Shown piece after piece: positions 56,990 through 64,000 of a DNA stretch of 64,000 nucleotides. The first letter of the stretch is position 1. The number at the start of each line of letters is the position of its first letter. The DNA lies in the NCBI RefSeq assembly GCF_001905595.1, contig NZ_LIXI01000011.1, forward strand, positions 190,497 through 254,496, read 5' to 3'. Made by a program: the position numbers and the translations under genes. The notes under the pieces were generated by a model. It worked only from the letters and a program-made list of their open reading frames with translations, did not search any database and was not told where the DNA came from. Source of the DNA: Streptomyces sp. CB00316 (GTDB taxonomy: Bacteria; Actinomycetota; Actinomycetes; Streptomycetales; Streptomycetaceae).

Positions 56990-58261
56990 GTGGCAGCGCG
57001 CAGGACGGCGGCGACGGCGGCGGCCGGATCGGGCGAGGACACGCGGTCCGTGGAGCTGGACGAGCTGATGCCGTGGTCGGTACGGCCGCTGAGAACCGGC
57101 CGCTCCTGGGTGAGCGGCCCCGACCCCGCCGCCCTGCGGGCCCGTTGGGAGCGCCTGGCCGCCGCCGAGGGCGCGGAGCAGGAGCGGCTGTTCTGCCCGA
57201 GCCGCTCCCGTACGCCGCACACCCCGGTCGCCGCCCTGCCCGGCCGGTCCACCGGCACCGGTCGCTTCGCCCGTGAACCGGGCGCCTGCCCCGACCCCGT
57301 ACGGATCGCGCACGGCCCGTTCGACGAGCAGTGGCTGCTCCCCGACCACCGGCTGATCGACGCGGCCCGGCCGGAGCTGTGGCGGGTCGGCGACGAGCGG
57401 CAGCTCTTCGCGGTCGAGCACGGCTACGTGCCCCGGACCGCCGGGCCCGCCCTGTCGGTGACCCACCTGCTCCCCGCCGGGCACGCCCCCGCCGGGCGGC
57501 CGGGCCGGATCCGGCCGCTGTACCGGCGGCCCGACGCCACCGACCCCAACCTGGCACCGGGTCTGCTGGACGTGGTGCGTACGCGGCTGGGGCCGAAGGA
57601 GGCCGGCCCCGAGTCCGTACTGGCCTGGATCCTGGCCGCCGCCCTGCCCTCCCCCTCCGGCTGCCGGGTCCCGCTGCCCGCTGACGCCGAGGTGTGGGCG
57701 GCCGGGGTGTCGCTCGGCCGGGAGCTGGTGCGGCTGCAACTGCGGGGGGCCCGGGGCGGGGAGCGGCCCCGGCTGCCGGGCGGGCGCAGGCCCTACGTGC
57801 GGGCGGCGCTCCCGCCCAGGCCCGCCGGGATCGTGTACGACACGGAGGCCGAGGCCCTGGTCATCGGCGATGGCCGGATCTCGCCGGTGCCTGCGGGGGC
57901 CTGGGAGTTCACGGTGGGCGGTGTACGGGTGCTGGAGCTCTGGTTCGAACGCCGGGCGGCGGCAGCGGTGGGCGCGTTTCCCGAGGGCGCGGGGGCGGAC
58001 GGGCTGGACGCGGTCGGGGCGCGCGGGTGGACCCCGGAGTGGACCTCGGAGCTGCTGGAGCTCATCACCGTACTGGCCCTCCTGAACGGGCTGCGGCCCC
58101 GGCAGGAGGCGTTGCGGGCCCGGCTGGAGCGGGCGTCCCTGATCTCCCGGGACGAGCTGCGGGCGGCCGGGGTGCTGCCGGTTCCGCCCTCCGTACGGCG
58201 GCCCGCCTCGGTCCTCGGCCACCAGGAGGAGGGGCCGGAGGGGCAGTTCGCGCTGCTATGA
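56990..58261 (+). CDS. Stand-alone Type ISP restriction-modification C-terminal domain protein
   Basis: A 423-residue protein matching only the C-terminal (target-recognition side) domain of Type ISP restriction-modification enzymes. Diagnostic strings are LPGRSTGTGRFAREPGACPD, HGPFDEQWLLPDHRLIDAAR, GRIRPLYRRPDATDPNLAPG, RPYVRAALPPRP, GAWEFTVGGVRVLELWFERR and TSELLELITVLALLNGLRPR. The Mrr nuclease, helicase and methyltransferase modules are missing from this gene and from the whole window. The start is GTG with GGGAGGGCGG upstream. Function without the motor is unknown; it could bind DNA. Confidence 0.8.
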   Translation: MAARRTAATAAAGSGEDTRSVELDELMPWSVRPLRTGRSWVSGPDPAALRARWERLAAAEGAEQERLFCPSRSRTPHTPVAALPGRSTGTGRFAREPGACPDPVRIAHGPFDEQWLLPDHRLIDAARPELWRVGDERQLFAVEHGYVPRTAGPALSVTHLLPAGHAPAGRPGRIRPLYRRPDATDPNLAPGLLDVVRTRLGPKEAGPESVLAWILAAALPSPSGCRVPLPADAEVWAAGVSLGRELVRLQLRGARGGERPRLPGGRRPYVRAALPPRPAGIVYDTEAEALVIGDGRISPVPAGAWEFTVGGVRVLELWFERRAAAAVGAFPEGAGADGLDAVGARGWTPEWTSELLELITVLALLNGLRPRQEALRARLERASLISRDELRAAGVLPVPPSVRRPASVLGHQEEGPEGQFALL

Positions 58262-58318
58262 GCCTGCTGTTGAGGGGCGGGAGTGGCAGATGTCCGGTCA
58301 ACAAGGTAAGCACGGGCC

Positions 58319-59515
58319 ATGAACACATCGCCACTCCCCCTCGACGGCATCACCGTGGTGGCCGTCGAACAGGCGGTCGCCGCTCCCTTCGCCACCCGCC
58401 AGCTCGCCGACCTCGGCGCCAGGGTCATCAAGGTGGAGCGCCCCGACGGCGGCGACTTCGCGCGCGGTTACGACACGGCGGCCCGCGGTCTCGCCTCGCA
58501 CTTCGTCTGGTGCAACCGGGGCAAGGAGTCCCTGGCGGTCGATCTGAAGGACCGGCGCGGCCTGGCGGTGGTGCGTGAACTCGTCGCCGGGGCCGATGTA
58601 TTCGTACAGAACCTGGCCCAGGGCGCGGCGGCCCGGCTCGGGCTGGACGCCGCCACGCTCTGTGCGGCCCACCCGCGGCTGGTGGCCGTGGACATCTCCG
58701 GCTACGGGGAGAGCGGACCGTACGCGCACAGGCGGGCCTACGACATGCTCGTGCAGTGCGAGGCGGGCCTGGTCTCCGTCACGGGGACGGCCGAGCAGCC
58801 GGTGAAGGCGGGCGTTCCGGCGGCGGACATCGCGGCGGCCATGTACGCGTTCTCCGGGGTGCTGGCAGCGCTGCTGCGGCGGGGGACGACCGGGCGGGGC
58901 GGGCCGGTGGAGGTCTCCATGCTGGACGCGCTGGCCGAGTGGATGGGGCACCCGCTGCACCAGGGGATGCACGGGGCCGCTGCGCCGCCGCGTACGGGGC
59001 TCGCGCACTCGGTGATCGCGCCGTACGACGCCTACGCGACTGCCGACGGTGAACAGGTGCTGCTCTCCGTGCAGAACGACCGGGAGTGGCGTCGGCTCGC
59101 CGAAAAGGTGCTCGTCCGGCCCGAGTTGGCCGACAACCCGGACTTCGCGACGAACACGGCGCGGACCGCGAACCGGAAGCGGACCGACGAGGTGGTGGGG
59201 CGGGCGCTGGCACGGCTGACGGGTCAGGAGGCGCTGGACGCGCTGGACGCGGCGGGGATCGCCTGTGCCCGGCTGAACACGGTGGCCGATGTGGCGGCGC
59301 ACCCGCAGCTCGCGGCGCGGGACCGGTGGCGGGAAGTGGAGTCACCGGTCGGGCCGTTGCGGGCGCTGCTGCCGCCGATCACGCTGCCGGGCGGCGCGGA
59401 ACCTCGGATGGGTGCCGTACCGGCGCTGGGTGAACACACCGATGCGTTGCTGCGGGCCCTGGGGATGACGGACGAACAGACATCGGTGCTGCGCCGGGAC
59501 GGAGTGATCGCCTGA
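58319..59515 (+). CDS. CaiB/BaiF family CoA transferase
   Basis: A 398-residue class III CoA transferase, which swaps CoA between a thioester and a free acid by way of an enzyme-bound aspartyl-CoA. The N-terminal fold has VVAVEQAVAAPFATRQLADL and GARVIKVERPDGGDFARGYD, and the catalytic Asp is near residue 142 in RRAYDMLVQCEAGLVSVTG. The C-terminal part ends ALGEHTDALLRALGMTDEQ. It lies 57 bp after the Type ISP-domain gene. Substrate unknown. Confidence 0.93.
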   Translation: MNTSPLPLDGITVVAVEQAVAAPFATRQLADLGARVIKVERPDGGDFARGYDTAARGLASHFVWCNRGKESLAVDLKDRRGLAVVRELVAGADVFVQNLAQGAAARLGLDAATLCAAHPRLVAVDISGYGESGPYAHRRAYDMLVQCEAGLVSVTGTAEQPVKAGVPAADIAAAMYAFSGVLAALLRRGTTGRGGPVEVSMLDALAEWMGHPLHQGMHGAAAPPRTGLAHSVIAPYDAYATADGEQVLLSVQNDREWRRLAEKVLVRPELADNPDFATNTARTANRKRTDEVVGRALARLTGQEALDALDAAGIACARLNTVADVAAHPQLAARDRWREVESPVGPLRALLPPITLPGGAEPRMGAVPALGEHTDALLRALGMTDEQTSVLRRDGVIA

Positions 59516-59595
59516 GCCACCCCCTTGAGGCGGCAGACGTCAGGACGTGGGCCGCCCCGAGCGGTGGGCCGGCCCAGTGGTTGACGCGGCGTCGG

Positions 59596-59859
59596 TCAGT
59601 GGCGGCTGCCGAAGAGCGAACGCCGCAGTCGCCGCAGCGGCGCGAAGAGCGACACACGGGCGCTCCTGCTCCGGCGGGTGTGCGCGGCATCACGCGACGT
59701 CAGCTCGCGCATCAGCAGCGTCGCTTCCGCCGACTCGCGCTGCGGGACGACAGGGCCGCCGAGCACCGCGAGATGGCGGTCGAGGCGCGTACTGGTCGCA
59801 CCGCTTCCGTATGTGATGGCAGGCACCCGAGGCCTGCTCCGCACCGTTATCTGTTCCAT
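59596..59859 (-). CDS. Small basic hypothetical protein
   Basis: An 87-residue protein starting MEQITVRSRPRVPAITYGSG with GGGGAG 6 nt upstream of the ATG. It is strongly basic towards the C-terminus (SRSARVSLFAPLRRLRRSLF), which forms an amphipathic helix that could contact membrane or nucleic acid. I do not recognise a family. It is divergent from the intergenic region preceding the lipase terminus. An upstream extension of the frame exists but has no ribosome site and poor codon use. Confidence 0.65.
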   Translation of the reverse strand: MEQITVRSRPRVPAITYGSGATSTRLDRHLAVLGGPVVPQRESAEATLLMRELTSRDAAHTRRSRSARVSLFAPLRRLRRSLFGSRH

Positions 59860-60100
59860 GTCACTCCCCACCCGTACGAGGGCACCCGGTCCGGGCAGGT
59901 TAACCCTATCGCCCCACGGTGACACACCGGTATCCCGCCCACAGGATCGAGCACACACATACGGAGGTTGACGACCAGTTACCGAATCCGCACGATTCCA
60001 GGGCGACTTCGGACAGTTCGGATGGAATGTTCGACGGGACGGGAGGCCCCGACGCCGGGACCTCCCGCACAGGGCGGCGAATAACGCCGCAACTCGCCCG

Positions 60101-60910
60101 TCAGGCAGCCGACTTGAAGACGGGCAGATAGCCGCCCGACTGTCCGGCGGCGGTGGGGTGGTAGGACTCACCGATGTTGAGCCAGTTCACGCTGTGCAAC
60201 CACGAGTTGCCCGAGCAGATCTCGTGCCCGGTAAAGGTCGTCCTGACGTCACCGAAGGTGAAGCCGTGATCGGCGGCGCGCTTGGCGGTGGCGGCGTTCA
60301 GGTAGTCGGACGCGCCGTTGATGGCGGAGCGCTCCTTCTCGCTGAGGCCGGCCACGCAGTTGCCGCTGAGCTGGTAGAAGCGGGGGTAGCCGAGGACGAC
60401 GACCCGGGCGGAGGGGGCCTTGGCCTTGATGGCGGAGTACACGGAGTCGAGGCGGCCGGGCAGGGTCGAGTCGACGTAGGCGCGGGCGGTGGCGATGCGG
60501 TTGAGGCAGGTGGCCTCGGACTGCAGGACACAGGTCGTCATGACGTCGGCGAAGCCCGCGTCATTGCCGCCGACGGAGATCGAGACGAGGTCGGTGGAGG
60601 CGTTGAGGGGTCCGAGCTGACCGCTCGTGACGTCGTTGGTCCTGGCGCCCGAGCAGGCGGTGAAGGCGAAGCTGGCGGGGGAGTTGGCGTTGGCCCAGAG
60701 CCTGGGGAAGGCACGGGTGCTGCGCTTGCAGTCGCCACTGGAGCTCTCGTAGCTGCCGGCGCCGACGCCGGAGGAGTACGAGTCGCCGAGAGCGACATAG
60801 TCGACGGCTTGGGCGGAGGAGTCGGCGTTCGCGATCCCCGCACCGGTCAGGGCGAGGGCGGCACCGAGCAGGAGCGAGGACGAGAACGCCACGAGTCTGG
60901 ACATTTTCAT
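60101..60910 (-). CDS. Secreted SGNH/GDSL lipase-esterase
   Basis: A 269-residue extracellular SGNH hydrolase like the Streptomyces rimosus lipase. The signal peptide is MKMSRLVAFSSSLLLGAALA, cleaved near IANA. The catalytic Ser is in YVALGDSYSSGVGAG (block I), Gly/Asn in VSISVGGNDAGFADV (block III) and the catalytic His in IGESYHPTAAGQSGG. Six Cys residues could form three disulfides. AAGGAG precedes the start. The promoter region holds the near-palindrome TACTCCGTAGTA at 60942-60953. Confidence 0.94.
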   Translation of the reverse strand: MKMSRLVAFSSSLLLGAALALTGAGIANADSSAQAVDYVALGDSYSSGVGAGSYESSSGDCKRSTRAFPRLWANANSPASFAFTACSGARTNDVTSGQLGPLNASTDLVSISVGGNDAGFADVMTTCVLQSEATCLNRIATARAYVDSTLPGRLDSVYSAIKAKAPSARVVVLGYPRFYQLSGNCVAGLSEKERSAINGASDYLNAATAKRAADHGFTFGDVRTTFTGHEICSGNSWLHSVNWLNIGESYHPTAAGQSGGYLPVFKSAA

Positions 60911-61166
60911 GGGGGACTCCTTGAGCAGGGGGTATCTGCGTTACTCCGTAGTAGCAGCGCACCCCCTTCTCTGGAAGTGTTCATGCCAAAAATAAGTGGT
61001 GAGTGCTTCCGTCCGCCCCCAGGAGTTCAACGGGCGCGCCTTGACGCGCCGGTGCCGTGGCGTCATCTCCGGCCCGCGTACGGTGACGGCGCGTCCGGTA
61101 GTGGCGGCGGGCCTGACCGGCGAAACCTGGGTGCGTGGGGTGGTCCCGTGCCGGATCATGGGCGCC

Positions 61167-62127
61167 ATGTCTGCCAACCCCGAGTCCGCTCTGCCGATCC
61201 GGCTCACCGTCGACGACAGCGACTCCCCCTCCGACGTCGTCGACGCGCTCTTCCTCGGCCGCTTCGCGACGGGCGAGCAGCCGTACTCCCGGTGGAACCG
61301 GGGCGCGGACGTCACGGTCACCGCGACCAGCGCCGAGCTGGCAAAGAAGGTCCTCGGGCAGGCGACCGACGGCGCGAGGGACGAACCGGAGCCGCAGCCC
61401 GACAACGTGACCATGGGCTTCTGGTACGTCTCCCCACGCCGCGGCCCGTACCGCACCACCCGGCGCATCACCGCCGGGAGCTGGGACGAGGTCCGCCCCA
61501 ACTAAAACCGCCCCGGTGGCCGATGCCATGGACCGGCTGATGCGGGTCACCCCGGACGACATCGCGGGCCGGCTGCTCCTGCTGCACGGGCCGCCCGGCA
61601 CCGGCAAGACGTCCGTGCTGCGCACCCTGGCCCGCTCCTGGCGCGACTGGTGCCGGGTCGACTGCGTACAGGACCCGGAACGGCTCCTCAACGACGTCGG
61701 CTACCTGATGGACATCGCGATCGGCGAGGACGACGGCACGGCGAAGGGCCGGTGGCGGCTGCTGCTCCTGGAGGACTGCGACGAGCTGATCCGCGGCGAG
61801 GCCAAGCACACCGCGGGCCAGGCACTGTCCCGGCTGCTGAACCTGACGGACGGTCTGCTCGGCCAGGGCCGGAACGTGCTGGTGGGGGTCACCACCAACG
61901 AGGACCTGGAGCGGCTGCAGCCGGCGGTCGTCCGGCCGGGGCGCTGCCTGGCCCGGATCGAGGTGGGCCCGCTGACCCGCCCGGAGTCGGTGGCCTGGCT
62001 GGGCACGGAGGAGGGCGTGAGCCGGGAGGGCAGCTCGCTCGCGGAGCTGTACGCGCTGCGCCGGGGGACCGGCCCCGCGTCGGTGCCGAAGCAGGACGCG
62101 GGGGCGGACGCGGGGCTGTACCTGTAG
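61167..62127 (+). pseudogene. Frameshifted DUF5925/AAA ATPase gene
   Basis: Two adjacent frames encode one protein. The first (61167-61505) runs MSANPESALPIRLTVDDSDS to ITAGSWDEVRPN and a TAA. The second, one base out of register, continues VADAMDRLMRVTPDDIAGRL, Walker A LLHGPPGTGKTSVLRTLARS, Walker B WRLLLLEDCDEL and the arginine-finger side PAVVRPGRCLARIEVG. The junction AACTAAAACCGCCCC holds one base too many compared with an open reading AACTACACCGCC. A segment after RFATGEQPYS also seems shortened compared with what I recall of the family. Either a decayed ATPase or a sequencing error. Confidence 0.75.
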
Positions 62128-62159
62128 CCGGTACGGGGGTGGGCGCGGGCGCGCGGGCC

Positions 62160-62579
62160 TCAGTCCCCGTACGCGGCCCGCACCGCGTCCTTGGCCAGTG
62201 CCAGGGCCTGCTGCCGGGTGAGGCCGAGCCGCTCGGCGGTCTCGGCGTACAACTGTGCGGCGGTCGCCGCCTTCTGCTCGGCCGCTCCCCCGGCGGCCGC
62301 GACGAAGGTCCCGTTGCGGCCCCGGGTCTCGATCACCCCGTCGGCCTCCAGGGCGCGGTAGGCCTTGGCCACGGTGTTGGCGGCGAGGCCCAGCTCCTCG
62401 GCGAAGCCGCGTACGGTCGGGAGCCGGTGGCCGACCGGGAGCACGCCGGAACGGGCCAGTTCGGAGAGCTGGGTTCGCAGTTGCTCGTACGGGGCGATGC
62501 CGGAGTCCGGGTCCAGGGCGATCTTCTGGGTCTCAGGCTTCTCGGTCGCGGGCTTCTCGGTCGCGGGCTTCTCAGTCAC
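62160..62579 (-). CDS. YtrA-subfamily GntR regulator
   Basis: A 139-residue compact GntR regulator: the winged helix (YEQLRTQLSELARSGVLPVG, HRLPTVRGFAEELGLAANTV, AKAYRALEADGVIETRGRNG) plus a short C-terminal dimerisation helix, the YtrA layout that often controls ABC exporters. The N-terminus shows a tandem repeat TEKPATEKPATEKPE. The GTG start at 62577-62579 follows GTGGGGGAC; a GTG 30 bp upstream has no ribosome site. It is divergent from the tandem GNAT gene. Confidence 0.88.
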   Translation of the reverse strand: MTEKPATEKPATEKPETQKIALDPDSGIAPYEQLRTQLSELARSGVLPVGHRLPTVRGFAEELGLAANTVAKAYRALEADGVIETRGRNGTFVAAAGGAAEQKAATAAQLYAETAERLGLTRQQALALAKDAVRAAYGD

Positions 62580-62662
62580 CGGCCGATTGTCCCCCACGGG
62601 CGCTGACACGGCGGGAAAAAAGGGAAGGCGGTCGCGGCGGGGCCGCGCGTAACCTCCGCCGC

Positions 62663-63583
62663 ATGACTGTGATTGTGCGCGATTTCCGGCCGTCCGACGC
62701 GGAGGCGTGGACCCGCGTCCGGCGGGCGACGGTCCCCTACCTGGTGTCCACCCCCGAGCAGGTGACCCACGATCTGGCCCACGCTCATCCGGACCGGCAC
62801 CACCGGCTGCTGGTGGCCGAGCGGGACGGCGAGATCATCGGCACCGCGCAGGCCGGCATCGCCCACGACAGCACGGAGCCGGGTCAGGGCTCCTGCACCC
62901 CGCACGTGCTCCCCCGCCACACGGGCCACGGGGCGGGCTCGCTGCTGCTGAGCACGGCGGAGGAGCATCTGGCGCAGGCGGGGGCCACGGTCGTGCACGC
63001 CTGGGTGCTGGACACGCCGGAGAGCCTGGAGTTCGCCCGCGGCCGGGGCTACCGGCCGGGCCGCTCCGCCCACTTCCAGCACCTGGACCTGACGGGCGGC
63101 GCCCTGCCGCCGCTCCAGGAGGTCCCGGCGGGCGTCGAGCTGAGGCCGGGCTCCGACTTCGTCGACGATCCCCGGCCGCTCTTCGAGGCGGACGCCGAGG
63201 TGACGCTGGACGAGCCGAGCGACATCCCCACCGAGCTGGACGACTACGAGGACTGGCTGACGAACACCTGGCGTCACCCGACCTTCGACGCCGCCCTGAC
63301 CACGGTGGTCCTGGTGGACGGCCGGGTGGCGGCGTTCAGCGCGGCCGGCACCGACGGGAGCCGGACGTACTCCAGCTACATGACCGGCACCCTGCGGGCG
63401 TTCCGGGGGCAGGGTCTGGCCAAGCTGGCGAAGAACGGCTCGCTGCACCGGGCGCGGGCGGCCGGGTACACGGACGCCTACACCGCCAACGACACGGGCA
63501 ACGGCCCGATGCTGGCCATCAACAAGTGGCTCGGCTACACGGTCTGCGCCACGGAGGTCCGCCATGCCCGCACCCTCGGCTGA
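62663..63583 (+). CDS. Tandem GNAT acetyltransferase
   Basis: A 306-residue protein with two GNAT folds. The first domain (residues 1 to about 145) contains HVLPRHTGHGAGSLLLSTAE as the acetyl-CoA loop. The second (about 160-306) has GTLRAFRGQGLAKLAKNGSL and ANDTGNGPMLAINKWLGYTV. Tandem GNATs resemble mycothiol synthase in layout, but key MshD features are not evident, so the acceptor is open. TAACCT ends 7 nt before the ATG with no Shine-Dalgarno, which suggests a leaderless transcript. The DUF402 gene start overlaps its end. Confidence 0.9.
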   Translation: MTVIVRDFRPSDAEAWTRVRRATVPYLVSTPEQVTHDLAHAHPDRHHRLLVAERDGEIIGTAQAGIAHDSTEPGQGSCTPHVLPRHTGHGAGSLLLSTAEEHLAQAGATVVHAWVLDTPESLEFARGRGYRPGRSAHFQHLDLTGGALPPLQEVPAGVELRPGSDFVDDPRPLFEADAEVTLDEPSDIPTELDDYEDWLTNTWRHPTFDAALTTVVLVDGRVAAFSAAGTDGSRTYSSYMTGTLRAFRGQGLAKLAKNGSLHRARAAGYTDAYTANDTGNGPMLAINKWLGYTVCATEVRHARTLG

Positions 63584-64000
63584 GCCACGCACACCTCGGT
63601 CCAAGGGCGTGGTCGTCGCCCTGACCAAGGCGGGCCGCACCAAGATCAGGTACCCGGCGGAGCTGGTCCGCGACGACGGCACCCGGGTCACCGTCCGGGC
63701 GCCGTGGGCGGCGCCCGGGGTGCGGGACTTCGGCTTCGTCCGGTTCGAGCCGGGCGATGTGTTCACCGAGCACTACTGGCGCGACCGGTGGTTCGCCGTG
63801 AAGGAGGTCCGTACCGGTGGCGGCGAGTTGAAGGGCTGGTACTGCGACATCACCCGGCCGGCCGTCCTGGCCGACGGGGTGCTGGCGGTCGAGGACCTGG
63901 ACCTGGACCTGTGGGTGTCGGCGGACGGCTCCTCCGTACTCCGGCTGGACGAGGACGAGTTCGAGGCGAGCGGCCTGGCCGCACGCGACCCCGAGGCGGC
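63564..64000 (+). CDS. DUF402 domain protein, truncated by the window end
   Basis: The first 145 codons are visible. A basic N-terminus (MPAPSAEPRTPRSKGVVVAL) leads into a DUF402 beta-barrel: RFEPGDVFTEHYWRDRWFAV, GGGELKGWYCDITRPA and VLAVEDLDLDLWVSADG, with the conserved aspartates of this metal-binding, nucleoside-diphosphatase-like fold. The start has GGAGGTCC directly upstream and overlaps the GNAT gene by 20 bp, which implies coupled translation. The end lies beyond the window. Confidence 0.87.
   Translation, partial: MPAPSAEPRTPRSKGVVVALTKAGRTKIRYPAELVRDDGTRVTVRAPWAAPGVRDFGFVRFEPGDVFTEHYWRDRWFAVKEVRTGGGELKGWYCDITRPAVLADGVLAVEDLDLDLWVSADGSSVLRLDEDEFEASGLAARDPEA

Noticed and set aside
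59919..60131. Small plus-strand frame preceded by GGAGG near 59965
   Set aside because: The frame's codon use is poor, it overlaps the lipase 3' end, and the GGAGG does not align with its start codon.
62535..62580. Short direct repeats as a CRISPR-like array
   Set aside because: The units are 15 bp, contiguous and without spacers; they encode TEKPA repeats in a regulator N-terminus. No CRISPR array or cas gene was seen in the window.
1..64000. Prophage, integrative element or biosynthetic cluster
   Set aside because: No integrase, phage structural gene, polyketide or peptide synthase module, or attachment-site duplication at the tRNA-Leu gene was found. The only mobile DNA recognised is the MITE at 38671-38827.

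Overview
The window is high-GC chromosomal DNA from an actinomycete, almost certainly a Streptomyces. Supporting markers are mycothiol biosynthesis (mshC) and mycothiol-dependent formaldehyde oxidation, paired long and short chaplins (chpC with an LAQTG sorting signal, and chpH), a precursor closely resembling the secreted S. griseus aminopeptidase, GTG starts, strong third-position GC bias, and a gene order (chaplins, gluconate genes, soxR, hmgA) that I recall from S. coelicolor. No prophage, CRISPR array or biosynthetic gene cluster is visible. Most of the region is conserved core or catabolic chromosome.

Layout. 1-6 kb: a conserved actinobacterial block (mshC, a PI-kinase-like protein, DUF3090, a histidine phosphatase), then corA and a ferritin-like protein. 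6-15.5 kb: an F420-type oxidoreductase with a palindromic operator, an aldo/keto reductase translationally coupled to a RecD-like protein that has lost its ATPase motifs, DUF5703, the two chaplins, an M20 peptidase, tRNA-Leu(GAG) and an RluA-type pseudouridine synthase. 15.5-27.6 kb: S-(hydroxymethyl)mycothiol dehydrogenase with its metallo-hydrolase partner, the gluconate regulator/kinase/permease locus, an APC permease, an FAD dehydrogenase, NUDIX and paired DUF202 membrane proteins. 27.8-35 kb: two catabolic operons facing each other across a secreted aminopeptidase: an APH-type kinase plus acyl-CoA dehydrogenase, and an SDR plus acyl-CoA synthetase plus TetR. 35-49.5 kb: a NamZ-type muramidase, a BKACE-type enzyme, a 157-bp MITE, soxR, MaoC with its TetR, an acyl-CoA dehydrogenase with its TetR, EamA, PPK2, alcohol and aldehyde dehydrogenases and an orphan MalK-type ATPase. 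49.5-64 kb: a CitMHS transporter, a molybdopterin oxidoreductase, hmgA, a GntR regulator, a stand-alone Type ISP C-terminal domain protein, a CoA-transferase, an SGNH lipase, a frameshifted AAA ATPase gene, a YtrA-type regulator, a tandem GNAT and the start of a DUF402 gene.

How the genes work together. Three sets of near-identical palindromes tie separate operons into small regulons. ATACCGACYGGT-type sites lie before the kinase/acyl-CoA dehydrogenase operon, the SDR/synthetase/TetR operon and the molybdopterin oxidoreductase. CTGAGCAAGCGCTTAG lies before maoC and its TetR. AANTAGC-N3-GYTANTT lies between an acyl-CoA dehydrogenase and its TetR, and again before the aldehyde/alcohol dehydrogenase operon. 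The first set contains the enzyme classes of the Pseudomonas putida levulinate (Lva) pathway: acyl-CoA synthetase, reductase, 4-hydroxyacyl-CoA kinase and a phosphate-eliminating acyl-CoA dehydrogenase. It is the best candidate here for a previously undescribed system, a TetR-controlled 4-oxo/4-hydroxy acid pathway.

Decay is also visible: a urea-transporter ATPase (urtE) tail, a deleted ArsR gene, a frameshifted DUF5925/AAA gene, and a MITE inserted exactly into the shared CTAG stop codons of two convergent genes. All family assignments come from reading the sequence and from memory of the families; no database search was run.
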